From Epiperipatus broadwayi (lineage: Eukaryota; Onychophora; Udeonychophora; Euonychophora; Peripatidae): DNA of 64,000 bases. How positions within the stretch are numbered: the stretch's first letter is position 1; every line of letters begins with the position of its first letter. A program made the position numbers and the translations under genes. The stretch lies in contig JAQFVV010000184.1 of assembly GCA_028023455.1 (NCBI GenBank), forward strand, positions 806,001 to 870,000, in the 5' to 3' direction. The notes beneath the pieces are model-generated. The model was given only the letters and a program-made list of their open reading frames with translations. It was not told where the DNA came from and ran no database searches. Below are positions 12,770-25,789 of this stretch, one piece after another.

Positions 12770-13320
12770 TCACTTTTCATCCAAGAGAAAGACAAACGGC
12801 GCCTATACATCAGGAGAAAAATAAATGGAAAACCAATAATTTGAATTCCAGAAAACAATTCTCTAGTTTCTACATCACAGTCTTCTATCCTGGTTTTCAC
12901 CTACATTTATGAAATATTTAAGTATGTGATAATCGGATATCGAAGTAGCCTTTTCTCCCTCTCACTCTTTTTTTTTACATTAATTAAAAATCAATTAATA
13001 CGTCATCGTTTTAAATATTCACATTCCTGCTGCAATAATTTTAAAACATTTATTCCAATAATTGGGAAAATAATTGCATTTGTTGAGAGCTCTAAATCTA
13101 AACATACAAACCGTGTGGAAACGCCCTCTCTTTCCTGACTTTTGTTACCAAGCAACAGAGTATCACAGCAACAGGAAGCCAGTCCAGGTAATTATAAGCT
13201 TTGACACCAACGGCTCCGTTCTGGCAGTGCCGTACACAATTTGAATTGCACATCAACATATCCAGTAAGCCATAAGAATGAACTTTCGAAAGAACTGCTC
13301 TAGCAACGTTTAATAAATTA
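12770..13320 (+). other. GC-richer island with X-box-like motif; possible promoter or untranslated exon
   Basis: Composition shifts to fewer A+T runs, with scattered CpGs. At 13144-13156, GTTACC-A-AGCAAC matches the RFX X-box half-site pattern (GTNRCC then RGYAAC) with a one-base spacer. Downstream, CAGTCCAG followed by GTAATT near 13180-13192 could be a splice donor. Two open frames of 65 and 70 codons here show no domain. A distal promoter or first exon of a flanking gene is possible but unproven; decayed repeat DNA is the main alternative. Confidence 0.25.
13144..13156. promoter_or_regulatory. RFX X-box-like site
   Basis: GTTACC and AGCAAC separated by one base fit the RFX-factor binding consensus, which tolerates a short variable spacer. 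The match is seen in the sequence. Function is inference, since one 13-bp match in 64 kb carries limited weight. Confidence 0.25.
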
Positions 13321-16300
13321 GTTTGATAAATAATCTCTTATCAAACATATTCAGAAAAAAAATGTTTTGATCATAATCACGGGTTTGGAAATGTTGACGG
13401 TATTGGTAAAAAATATATATATATATTTACAATAATTATTTCGTGCGATAAAGCGTTAAAATTATGTAAATTGTCTTTTATCTCAAATTGATACCAAATT
13501 AGTTTGTGTATATATAAACATTTATCTATATATGTGCAATTGTAATTATGTTAATAAATGCAATCGTAAAATTTAAAAATTTTATTCTAAAAGATTAAAT
13601 CTTACATTATTGCCTGTACGGTGGATTGAATAAGTAAATCTGCCTGAAAATATAAATTACGTAAAGTAGTGAGTTATATGAGTGGTAGTTATATCTTCAG
13701 GATATGACCCATTTAAAGAGAAATTTAATCTTTTTTTAAAAAAAAAAATCAAAATAAAACTGTATAATAAATAATACAGATATTTTATGTGCTTTATAAA
13801 AATATATCTATGGATTGTTTACATTCTTGTTGATGCAAATATGATGACATTAGATCCATTATTGCAAAAGCACATATTTACTCAACTGGGCATATGAAAT
13901 GAACAAATTTTCTAAAAAGTATTTTATGGTGAACTTGAAATGGTTTAATGAAGTAAGCAGATATCATTTATGTTATAAAATTATTTAAAAAACATTCGAA
14001 AAAGGTTCCACATTAAATGCTTTCATTGGCAGAACAAAGTTATAAATAAATGCAATGAACACTTACAATTAAGCATGGTGTTTAACTTAATACACAGCAT
14101 TGGAAGATGTTAAATAAACAAATAAATAAAAATGCACGATTCATATGTAATGCATTTACATTACAGGAATTACTTTATTGTTTTGGATAAGTTTATTGAT
14201 GTGAATAGGCAAAAGATTTTTTATTTTTTTATTCTTTGTCTTTCTATTATTTTATTTTGGAGTTGGAATCATCATATCTATTTATGAATGATTGCAAATA
14301 ATGATGAGATATACAAAGTTATTGATATATATATATCAGACCTAATAAATTATATTTTTAACAAAAGATTAGATTACTATAATGTTAAAAAAATCATAGG
14401 AAAACTCCAAAATAACAAATGATTCGTAAAGAATTTAGTAATCAAGAAAACAAAATCATTAGAATCTGCACTCAAGAATTAATTCCTATAAATTCATTGG
14501 GAAAAAGAATTTAAAAATAGATATCAAATTAAAATAGCTTTTACTACTACCAGTACTTAAGTCTCAGTGCAGCTGAAATACTACAAAGGCATACAACAGG
14601 TAGTAAACTTACCCAAAATAATTATTGACATACAATAAAAAAAATAGTAAATGTTTGGTTATTACAGCTTAATTTAATTATAAATAATCTAACAAACTTC
14701 AATAGTAATCAAGATTATAGAAGTCTTTATAAAATCAAATCTCACTAAAAAAATTATTCAGATATTTATTTACTATTATCTTTTCATTTTCATTGATAGG
14801 ACATGAATAAAATATAATAGGGTTATTAGTAAATAAATCATTCAGAAAAAAAGTTTGCTGCAGAAGGAATATCATATGACATATATGAATGGATCTGAGA
14901 TTTGGAAACTTAATAAAAGAAATCAATACAGACTTCAAACCATTCAATGAAGTATAGACAGATAAATGCTGAAAGTAACAAGATAGCAATGAAAATATAC
15001 TGCTTAGATGAAATAACAAACAGATATTATTGACATCAGAATTATGAAACTAAAATAAAGCTGAATTGAATATATTGCTAGCAAAAATGATAATATAATA
15101 TTAATATCATTTATGTTCTTTATTACTTTAACAATGATTTTTTTTATAAACCAATATGCCAGTTTTGATTGCTCTAGCAATCTTCTTCAGAACTATAACG
15201 AACATAATACAAATGCATGAATATAAATATGCATAAACATATAATTTTACGCTTTATATACACATCTTATAATCATTATTTAATTATTATTAAAAAAATT
15301 TATATATTACTCATTTTATTCTTTTTTTATATTCCATATTTATCAATTAATATTTCCTATAATCATATATATATATATATATTATTTTTATAATTGCTGG
15401 GGCAATTGAAACTGTTGTATTAGATTGTAAAAAAAGCATTGTAAAAATAATAATATGGATGATATTAATATTATATGGATTTGGCAATGCAATAGGAAAG
15501 ATAAAGTAAAAATGATAATAGATAGTCAGATAAATCTTAAACTGGTTTCCAAAAGATTGTAAAAAATCTAGAAGGGAACTACATATAAGAAGAATAAACA
15601 AAATAAGAAAATGTTTGTTATGTGAAAGAATCTATGGATCAAAGAAACTAGATTCAGCATGGTGAGACCTTCATCCTGCAGTGGATTAATAATACTTAAA
15701 AAGGTTTATAATGATGATTTGCATTTTACAAAAAATCATTTTATAGCCATCAGAAAATTCTCCTTTAACTTTTTTATCTCTTTTTTCTGGAATTTATTAG
15801 ATGTTTAATGATTCTTATAATTATAATATTATTTATAAGTGTGATCTTTAATCAAACTAACTATAATGTAAACAATAAATTAAAGTTGTTTATTTTAATA
15901 TTGACTGTTCAGTCTTTGGAATTTATTTATTTTAACTATTTTTAAAATGAGAGCAAAAGTAGTTCCAAATAATTCAGATCAGTCAAATAAACTGCACCTT
16001 CTACAAAAAAAAAAAATACTAATATATGCAACCTTCTCCATAATTAACTGAGGTAATTTGTACTTTTGATTTCATTGCAAAATAAAATAGAAACATGTCT
16101 GAAACTATAATTAAATAATTCAATGCTTGATAATTGTTATAAGAGTTTATTTTACTATTATTTTTGAATATTAAAACTCTAATATATATAATTTTATTTT
16201 TCCTAACAAAATATACAACTAACACTGTATTCATTTATAATATGCTTTTGGGAACAGTAATTCATTCTATTTACTATATTCCATAACTATTTATTGAAAA

Positions 16301-18634
16301 CTTATGTAATTATTAGACGAGAAGAGGATAAATTCTACTTAATAGCCATTTTCTATAAGCTATTCTGGAAATGGGAGTTCAGCACTACTATCTAGTGTTG
16401 ATTGATTACTCAGATTTACAATGGATGGTTGAAATAAAGTAAATAGAATGAATTTTTATTTTTAATAACATTTTTAAGAGCTTATATGGCATTTGAACAC
16501 TGGATGATAGGTTGAAATACAGTTGAAAAATCTTTAATTCATATGTACATCACTAACACAGCACAAATTTCATAGAGCTTTCTTTATTTTAGTTAAGTGC
16601 TAATTGACATTTCTTATTATTATTACATTTGATACATTTTCACCATCTCTACAATAATCTTCAATTTCTAGAATTAAAAGATTCAAGCATTATAATAAAA
16701 GACATAAAAATTATTCTATTGGCCCAAGTTTTGCATGGCTGGTAATCACTGTGCCCTACCATTTAAAATAATTAACACACAAATTTAAAGAGTGCACATT
16801 ATTTAAGAATGATCATTCATTAAAATATGACAACTTCAAATCTACTTCAAGGAAATGATTAATAATTTATCAGAATTATATTATATAGTTAATTATTGAT
16901 CTTATAATTTGCCACTGTAATGTTAGCTTAGAAACCACATGTATGCAATTAAAATGAAATAGTACTTCAATTCTTGAAAACTTTCTTTTAGATATTTGAT
17001 ATATAAAGACTTTATATTAATAAAATTAAAATAGCTGTAAATTTATCCAAAATTTTAAATAATACAGATTATGTATGATTAATAACATGTTCTTCCATTT
17101 TTAGTATAAACACATATTTTGACATAATAACAAAATATTACTAGTGTAAAACTTTGTACACTATTTAAATGCAACATTTGGAGACTTCTTTCTTTTGAAT
17201 ATGTTTACATAATATTTCATGATGCAAACTTTCTAATATTATATATATATATTATTTGTATAATAATTTATTATTCATACAATTAAATATAGGATAATGC
17301 AAACATAATTCAGCAATATTTTTAATTGTGAATGTTCCCTCATTAGCTTAAATAAATACAAGTGATATGTATATAGCAAGAGTAGTTTTATTTAAATATC
17401 TTTAGCAATACTTTTTAATAAATAATATTTAATAAATTTATATTGTTTATATTAGTAGTGTAAATATAAAAAAAAACATTATAAGTAAACATTAATATAT
17501 AAAACTTATTATAAATCTCCAGGAATCGTTTTATAAGTTACATTGAATCTTCACTGTGTTGATCAAAGTATGTTGACAAACTAATGTAAATATTATTTGT
17601 ATTTTATGTGAAGATTAAACATTACATTAAGTTAGAAAAATGATTTACAATTTAAGAAGTATTGTATTAACTAATTATATGCAATTGTTTGTTTATGAAT
17701 TTATACTGATCAGTTCTTTGGATATATATATATATTATAAATTAACAAATGCTTATAGAACATATGTTATACTATATTATTAATAGCAGCCATTCTCATA
17801 AATAAGTATGGTCATTCTAACTTTAAAAAAAAGAAGAAAAAAGAAAAAAACTAGTCTAGACATGAGTTCTGCAATGATTATACAAATAAATCTGTGAACC
17901 ACAAATACATCCACATATAGAACATGTTGTTTCATTTTTCTGTTTATTTGATATTTAATGATGATGTCTGTCATTTTCTCACTAGAAAATCTTTTCTTTC
18001 TGAAATACTTCAATACCATGTCTAATTGTAACTCTCCAATGTATTTATTCTTGGTCATATTTTTTCACTGGAATCAACTGACATTATATGTCTTTAATGT
18101 CTTTGAAATAATCCTTATAACATAACATATTGTTAATAAATTGATTCAAAATTATAGAAATTGGGATTGTCTAGAATGCATATACAATAACCTCCCATAT
18201 TTATTTCATTTTATTTGGTTCCAAATCCTCACACAAACATCCAAATTCACACATAATGTAAATATTTTTATTATGAATATAAAAATGTTTTAATGTTTAT
18301 ATGTAATATGTAAAACATGGAATTTAATTTAAAAATATTAAAATATGACTCTCTCAAAGCAGAGAGCAAGAAATGTATGACTTTTGTATTATTTAACATT
18401 CTTCTTGTGATAAACATTATGAATGAAATGCAAAAGATATACTGCCTAAATGATGTCAAATTCTTAAAATTTAAGGTATTGAACTTTAAAAATAGATATC
18501 AGCAGCCATTTTTTTTGTATTTTGTGATTGCATTGCCACTGTTTGCATTGTGAACTAAAAAATTAATTATTTTTTTAAATCCAATTTGTTGAAAACATAA
18601 AGTATATGAGAAAGCACATAAATGTACCACATTA

Positions 18635-18673
<39 letters not shown>

Positions 18674-18950
18674 TAGACAAAGTTAGATAAAATTAAAAAG
18701 AATTAAAAATGGATGACACTTAACTCTGTTAAATAAATTAGTTTACATATAAGTAAAATGTAAGATATGACAAATTTAAATGAGTAACAACAAAAATGCA
18801 ATATATTGTTAGGAAATCTAAGATTCAATAACATACTGTCCATTTAGAACCTAGAATTTTTAAAACTAATCAAATAGATAACAATCTTGTGTTATTTTAA
18901 TAAAAAAAAATCATTACATCAGTTTCATCACCTTTACTTTCTATATATTT
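13320..18950. other. A+T-rich non-coding DNA with microsatellites
   Basis: No supported gene. Open frames of up to 94 codons occur on the minus strand (14735-15019 and 17780-18058), but they have no domains, carry low-complexity F/I/K/N composition and are within what such A+T content yields by chance. A TA microsatellite lies at 18637-18671. Short TA runs lie near 14323-14337, 15368-15382 and 17723-17736. Confidence 0.45.
18637..18671. repeat. (TA)n microsatellite
   Basis: About 17 uninterrupted AT dinucleotide units, flanked by A+T-rich unique sequence. Confidence 0.95.
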
Positions 18951-19039
18951 TATCTGGGTTTTTTTTTTTTTAATCTCAGAACTTATTCCATATAAATAAT
19001 TTTTTTTTTTGGCTCCATCAGTTTTTTTTTTTTATTAAG

Positions 19040-20400
19040 AAAAAAATTTACAGTGTCAGGTAGCTACATTTGGTAATTACAAGAGTTTCATATAGAAGTT
19101 CAAAGTTTTGCAACCAATCTGTGTGGCATTGTCATCACAACATTTAGCACAATAGTCTGAGATGTCGTCTCATTGTCACAAATGATAATCTGTGCCCATG
19201 TGTCTACAAAGAGACTCTGGCACAAGGAATCAATCTCTGTTCTTCATGCTTATTACTATTTATTTAAAAGTTCTCCAAAGATCACTATGTCCTTGTCTGA
19301 AGGTATGTTGGCACCTGGTGGTCAATAAAGCATGTAGTAGGCATGCCTCTAGCCTGATAGTTGCATAATTTCCTTCTTTAATTGCTTGATAAATTGACAG
19401 GACATTGTCACAGCCAGAGGAAATGCTTGTGATAATTTTGTTTCTTGTGCAACTCAGGTATGAGCAAGCCTAGAAGATGTGCTCCAGTGTTTCTTCATGC
19501 ATATTGCAGAGTTTACACATGGGGCTTATTTGACAAAATTCTCTTTGCATCACCAAAAAGTGACTGGTGGGCAAGGAGGACAAGTTAAACTTGATTATAA
19601 AGTTGACCAGCTTTGGTATCCACCAGTATCTTGACTTCCTGAGCATTTGTTTTACAGTCTATCTTAATTGGGTAGATAGTGGGTTTTGATTTGGGAAAAG
19701 GAGTTTGTACACTTCCCAGTATGTTTGCTTAGCTTTCTCTAATTGCTCGGTAGCTGAAAATATAGTCCCCAGTTGATCTTGTAGCTCTTTAACTCATTTA
19801 CTAAGTATGGGTGGTAGTGTATCTATGGGCTCCACAGTGTCTTCACTCTGATCCTTTTCTCTTTTATTGTGGATTTTCTTGAGCATTGAAAAAGCTCTTT
19901 GAACATAAAACACCTTGACAGCATGGTGACCAAGTCCATTCAGGTCACATGATCTCTGCACCTTGGCCAGACTGATGCATACAGTTTTTCTCTTTCACAT
20001 CATCTTGGTGCAGGCTGAATTTATAGCATCCTGAAAACCTTTGGTCGGTTTGAGGAGGGGCAAGTAGTAGTTGATATGCAGAAACACCATCATATTTAAC
20101 AATGCCACCTTGCCTGGGAGTGAGAGGGAGATCATTGAGAGAGAGTTTGTTACCTTCTTGGTTTTCTCCAAAAGATCCTGCTGGATGGCCCTCCTCATCA
20201 CTGTTTTGAAGAGGGCAATCAGTAACCCAAAGAATTTCTGTGGATTTTCTGAATATCTTGATGGTACTGTAACGCCCCTACTGATTTTCCAGACCACAGA
20301 TTTGTCTGGGTTGACTGCCAAATTGAATTTTCCAGCATACCTGTCCAGCAGTTGGTATAGCCTTAGCAGGTATTTCATCAGTTTTCAAAGTATATTTTAT
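19040..20400 (-). pseudogene. Decayed LINE ORF2 3' half (reverse transcriptase end and zinc finger), Tx1/L1-like
   Basis: Read on the minus strand, a 127-codon open part (19995-20378) contains FNLAVNPDKSVVW followed by a KVALLN block. These align with FNLKINTNKTAAW and KVALFN in the complete LINE of this window. Further along, frames broken by stops read SLPTSHFL then SPMCKLCNMHEETLEHIF, a stop, AC. This preserves the CX2CX8HX4C finger found at the same place in the complete element. The copy lacks the 5' part (endonuclease, ORF1 and the RT catalytic core) and carries stops and frameshifts. It is a 5'-truncated dead insertion of the same family, older than the copy at 53 kb. No TAA tail is visible at its 3' end. 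Confidence 0.85.
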
Positions 20401-20429
20401 CAACCAATCACTGATAAATCAGAACTGTA

Positions 20430-21120
20430 ATAAGAAAATGTTTCTACATGAACTGCATTTCTAAAATTTAAAATCACACATAACAATTTTTGCTTGCCAT
20501 TCTTTTTTTCTTAGCCTTTGTAAGTTTATGGGCAGTTATCAATACATCATTTTTGGATTTTAATTTATTGCAAACAATTCTAGCCTATATTCTTTATAAT
20601 TTCATTCATTATCTGATTTATTATATTTATTTCTATTACTATTTAACATTTATTTTATTAGCCTTGGATTATGTCCTAATTCAAAATACAAGTGATGAAA
20701 AATAGAAAATATATAATAAAAATAAAAACTCTCCTTTATGAGCATAGTATGATTGATAGTTATCATGAAAATATTCCAAACTTGATGATGGTACCTTGAA
20801 TTGAAAGTAAAGTTTGCATAAAACAAATGTCTTTTTCCCCAGAAAATAATACTTTATATATCCATATTATTATATATTGTTTAAATAAAATAAATATAGA
20901 GGGAGTAGTACCACAAAATTTAAAAATTAAGTCTCTTCAACAGGTTTTTTAAATATTAAGAAGGTCTAATAAGTTTTAATTATTAAATTATTTAAATATT
21001 ATAGCATATGCATATCATTTGTATTATCTATCAGTTAATTGTAAATATAATATTTAAAAGTAACATTTTAAAAATAATAATAATATTTAATGTAGTGAAA
21101 AATAGAAAGATATAGATTAC
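20430..21120. other. A+T-rich non-coding DNA
   Basis: Contains a 71-codon frame at 20490-20705 made mostly of aromatic and aliphatic residues, expected from A+T composition. I see no domain and no repeat structure. Confidence 0.4.
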
Positions 21121-21125
21121 AAAAA

Positions 21126-22140
21126 AATCAAGTAATATGTCACATGGCCTAATTTAACAAGCTTGAATTACAAATGTTATATAATGAGCTTGAAAATAAG
21201 CTCTTAACAAGCTTTTCAGAATATCCCCAATGCCAGACCATTTGCTGCTACTGGCTTCCTCAATGAGATGCTAGGATATTCATGCATTAGATTAAAAATA
21301 CTAAGCCAAATCCAGCACTTTATCTAATGGATAACTATTAAGTAGAAAATCTGAAATTTTCAGACATTCATATGTTTTCCAATCCACCTATCTAATTTAA
21401 ATAGCCATATGGGACTGAACCAAGTTCAAATACACCATATATTAATAGCTTTAGCACCATGAAATCACCAAAGCCTTAAAAGCAAAAAATAAAATTATAA
21501 AGAAATCAAGTCATATGTCACATGACCTAATTTAACAAGCTTGTATTACAAACGTTATATAATGAGCTTGAAAATAAGCTCTTAATAGGCTCATTAATAC
21601 TTAATAGTTATCCATTAGATAAAGTGCTGGGCTTGACCTGGTAGTTTTAATATAATGTGTGAATATCCTAGCATCTCACTGGGGAAGCCAGTAGCAGAAA
21701 CTGATCTGAGATTGGGGATATTCTGCAAAGCTTGTTAAGAGCTTATTTTCAAGCTCGTTATATAACATTTGTAATATAAGCTTGTTAAATTAGATCATAT
21801 GACTTGATTTCTTTGTAATTTTATTTTTTGCTATTAACACTTTGGTAATTTTATATTGCTAAAGCTATTAATAATGGTGTATCTGAATTTGGTTCAGTCC
21901 CATATGGCTATTTAAGTTAGATAGCTGGATTGGAAGACATGAATGTCTAAATATTTCAGAGTTTCTACTTAACAGTTATCCATTAGATAAAGTGCTGGGC
22001 TTGGCCTGGTATTTTTAATCTAATGCATGAATATCCTAGCACCTCACTGAGGAAGTCAGTAGCAGAAACCGGTCTGGGGTTGGGGATATTCTGCAAAGCT
22101 TGTTAAGAGCTTATTTTCAAGATCATTATATAAAGATATA
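21126..22140. mobile_element. Nested inverted-repeat complex (MITE cluster), about 1 kb
   Basis: The outer arms (about 21126-21480 and 21830-22136) are reverse complements. They share, in opposite orientation, ATAGCCATATGGGACTGAAC and the module TCCATTAGATAAAGTGCTGG. Inside lies a second palindrome (about 21490-21830) whose ends carry AAGAAATCAAGTCATATG. A terminal-type module (GGGGATATTCTGCAAAGCTT and TTGTTAAGAGCTTATTTTCA) occurs once inverted on the left and twice in direct orientation on the right. The layout suggests insertion of one foldback element into another, or unequal exchange between copies. No coding sequence is present; the superfamily is not identified. Confidence 0.75.
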
Positions 22141-22149
22141 GATTGTACA

Positions 22150-24230
22150 TAAAAAATTTAAAGTTAACTATTTAAAATTAATTACAATTAGATTAAATAT
22201 TTAATCACATTTAATTCAATATAAATATATAAAAATATCAGTTTGAATTAAACTAAAAAATTTATGAGATTTTAGTATATGTATTAAAAAATATTGTTTT
22301 GTACTGTTTTGTTTGATATACATAATTTTTTATAGTGAAGTATTTATATTTATGAATTTATTGTATATATTATAGTTCTGGGGAAGATTGATGTTCAGTC
22401 AAACCTATAAGCTATTTGCAAGTTGAATAAATAAATTGTTACATTATATAAAATGCATAAGGGAAACGATTTCATTATTTATATAATTTAATACACCATT
22501 TTTGTTTTCAATCCTTCTAAATATAAGTAGTCTTAAGTTTAGTTTATGAAATATAACTTTCATATATTATAATGAAATACAAATTTAAAAAATTACATTT
22601 GTAATTAAATTTATTCTCAGCTATCAAAAAACAAATATCTTAAAATTTTTTATAGAAAGATGCTTATATCTTTGATAATATATATTATTTCTTTAGGTTT
22701 ACTTTTATAATTAGATAACACAACATATATGTAAAACTTATAAAGTTTTATTGTCAATGTTTTATTTAAATGCAAATTCCACTTTGTATTATTAGACACA
22801 GAACATAGGAAACATAAAGCTATCTCTAAGCTACTTATCTGTATATACTCCATATAATATGTAATAAAGTATGATATACCACTTCAAATCACAACCTTGT
22901 AATATAAAAAAAAATGTATAAAATTTAAAAGAAAGGCTCAAAATAACAATGATAATGATAATATTCAAATGAGATGGCATATTAAAAAAATATGATTAGC
23001 ATTATATTTGCATTTGATCAACATTACTAAAATGTATGTAAATTCATATGCTGGAAGAGTTTTGTCCACAGACTATGCTCATGACTGTAAATAATTTAAC
23101 TGACCAAATCATTTGAATTTATCACTTATATCAGAAAAACATCCTGAGTATATTCTCTGGATATCACTAAAAATTTAATCAGATTTCAAAATCTCTATAC
23201 CACAACCTTGGCTAAATTTTTTGTTCGAATTTCTTCAAAGTACTATTTTAACTTAACAATATCTCATCCTCTGATTAAATTTTAATATTGATTCCACAAT
23301 TTGTATTTATAATAAATATTCAGAAGATATGTTTTTCATATCCTGAACAAACTTTTCATCAAAAAAGCTTTTATTTTTCATAAGTAGTCAATTAATCTCA
23401 AACTTGTGTTACAAAAACCATGTTAAAAATTTTAATCTGTATAAAATATCAGTTATTCTTCATATCTCAGAACAATGTGGAAAGCTTGCTGTTATTTTTT
23501 ATTTAACTATGACAATTTAATGTCATTTTTTAAAAAAAAAAGTTGGTTTAACACATACACAGTATACATAAATGCTTGAATTTCTTCTGTGAAGTATTGT
23601 GATTAAGAGACAACATTATGTTATTTCTATTAGTGTTTATGTTAACGATAAGGGTAAAATAATCTTTCAATAGCACATGGTTTGGCTAAAGCTTGATCAA
23701 AAACTTCATTATAAAGAAACAGTTAAGAAGAAGGCATTATTCACCAGGCTTATTAATTGATGAATATTTGAAAGGGTTTTTCTATTCTTGTCTTATCCTC
23801 TAATTAAGAATATATAACTCACTACTTACTGACAAAAAAAGAGGTTAGAATGAGGGGGAAAAAATTAACTTGGCTCAGATTCAAACTTAGATTATGATCA
23901 TGGCATGATTAGATACATGAAGCTTATCAAGTTATATATAAATATATGTGGCAAGTCTTTGCAATGCTACAATTTGAATTAATATATTATGATCTTACTA
24001 AAGTACTTAGAAATTAGCAATAAGCATTGTAATTTGATTATGTTAAATTTATTCATTTTTTGTATATTTAATCTATAAAAACCATTAGTAATGTTATTGT
24101 TTTTTAAATAGAAATTTAAATAAATAATAAAATTAAAAACAGAATAAATTCTTCCTAATAGCTATAAAGACAGATAAACATGGAAAACACACAATTGTCA
24201 AAGGTAATATGCTTTACAATAAATAATCAC
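22150..24230. other. A+T-rich non-coding DNA
   Basis: No supported gene or element. A segment near 23870-23935 faintly resembles the reverse complement of a tRNA-like B-box region and may be a very old SINE. A similar stretch near 44545-44640 shares GGCATTNTTCAC and a TTCTAATTAA-like string with 23735-23810, hinting at a diverged dispersed repeat. Confidence 0.35.
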
Positions 24231-24279
24231 ATACACACACACATACATAAAGATTATGAGTTAAACATTATTGGCATTC

Positions 24280-25330
24280 AAGAGACATAATTTTTTGATA
24301 TAATCTTCTCACTTTTCAATATACTTCATCCATCTCATTTTCCCTCATTAAAAAATAGGTTGAATAGCATGCCACATCTTCACTCCTTCATCAGACATGA
24401 ATATTCATACTTTTAGGCTTCTTTTTGTGACCAAATAAGTGATAGTCAAAAGAGCAAGATCAGAAGTTTTTGGAGAGTAATGACATTGTGTGTAATGGTG
24501 TGCAGACATGTATTGTTATTCAACAGTATAATGACATTAGATATTAGTCTTCTATGTTTTGTCTGAATTTTAGACTTCAGCTCTTTAGTGAGCATCTCAC
24601 TGTAATTGTTGAACTTTTTCATCGAGCATTGTTGAATTTTTTTCCTGAGTACTGTTGATTGTTGAACCTTTTTCCTGATAATGTTTTATTACTGAACCTT
24701 GAGAATTTCAGAAAACTGTAGGTATCAATTTTCCAGAGGATATTTGACTTTTGAAATTTTACATGGCCGTAAATGAATATACTTACATTCAATATTCTGC
24801 TATTTACTATCAGGATCACAATGATGAATCCATGGCACATCACTAATAATAATTATAAAGAAAGTTTCATCTTCTTTAGAGTTTTGGTCCAAATTTTGTT
24901 TGCCAATGTCAAAATGCTCGTTTGTACTCTTCCAAAAGTTATTTCAGCACTTTGTACAAATTTTTAAAAACCTAAATCTATTATGGATTACTGTATAGGC
25001 AAAATCATAGAAATTATTTGCCACACAATCCACTGTCATTCATCTATCCAATAGAATCAGTTCTCATCCATGTCAACATTGTCATCCATCATGGATAGAC
25101 ATCTGGCTACTTTTTCAAGGCTGAGATTTATGTAAGCTTCCTTGAACTTTTCTCTCTATTCATAAAACTTTTTCTCCATAAGCCTTCAATAAATATCAGC
25201 ACCAGACACACTCTCAAACTATAAAAATATATATCACTGTTCTTTCATGATTGTTCCTCATCCTGAGATCACATTTGAACTGACATAACATGATTAAAAC
25301 TGCACACAGTGATTGGGGAAACAACAACCT
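24280..25330 (-). pseudogene. Decayed mariner-type transposase
   Basis: On the minus strand, translation across several frames recovers mariner landmarks in order. Around 25080-25150 reads FKEAYINLSLEKVARCLS then MDDNVDMDEN, resembling the N-terminal DNA-binding region. At 24802-24834 reads PWIHHCDPDSK, matching the WIHHYDPETK block just after the first catalytic Asp. Further on comes KIQTKHRRLISNVIILL, then LLNNNTCLHT at 24497-24526, the counterpart of LLHDNARPHT. The last catalytic Asp (HDN) is replaced by Asn. Many stops and frameshifts interrupt the frame. The element is inactive and old. Terminal inverted repeats were not located, so the ends are approximate. Confidence 0.75.
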
Positions 25331-25724
25331 TGTATGAAAAATGCTACTAAAAAAATGCAGCCACCAAAAGTTTTAATATAGCCAGACTAAGAGTAATTTT
25401 TGACTTGCCCTCTTATATGCTATTATTATTAATGAGAATATTCAAATGCTCTTTATTAGCTCAAAGAATGATATAAGTGAATTTTGAATTATAATAATAT
25501 GAAGTTTACACAAAGCTAGTCTTAAAAAGATATCCCCATCATCAACTATGCTACCTACATCTTTAAATATCATTAATCACAGATATAGATTAGACTTAAA
25601 TCTTATTCAATTTTTGTTTGCTTCATTTAAAGGATGAAAGATAAAAATATTTTTTAATCATCAAATATGGTACTGATTATAGTTAATAAGCACACATTTA
25701 ATTAAATTCTGATTAGGCAGAAAT

Positions 25725-25778
25725 TATAAATTTTATTTTTTTATATAAATTTATAAATTTTATTTTTTTATATAAATC
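25725..25778. repeat. 27-bp tandem duplication
   Basis: A unit beginning TATAAATTTTATTTTTTTAT occurs twice in tandem with a period of 27 bases. It is low-complexity and probably arose by replication slippage. Confidence 0.8.
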
Positions 25779-25789
25779 TTATTAATAGT

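Noticed and set aside
14735-15019. 94-codon minus-strand frame
   Set aside because: No domain, chance length and no supporting context.
16715-16775. Possible further tRNA-like SINE
   Set aside because: A GGTAGGGCACAGTGATTA-like string on the minus strand is suggestive, but no B box is found at a suitable distance.
17780-18058. 92-codon minus-strand frame
   Set aside because: Low-complexity F/L/K/I composition, no domain, and a length expected several times by chance at this A+T content.
20071-20430. 119-codon plus-strand frame
   Set aside because: It is the antisense of the minus-strand LINE remnant, which carries recognisable reverse-transcriptase sequence.
24619-24843. 74-codon minus-strand frame inside the mariner remnant
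   Set aside because: It is out of frame with the mariner motifs. The transposase signal runs through other frames with stops.
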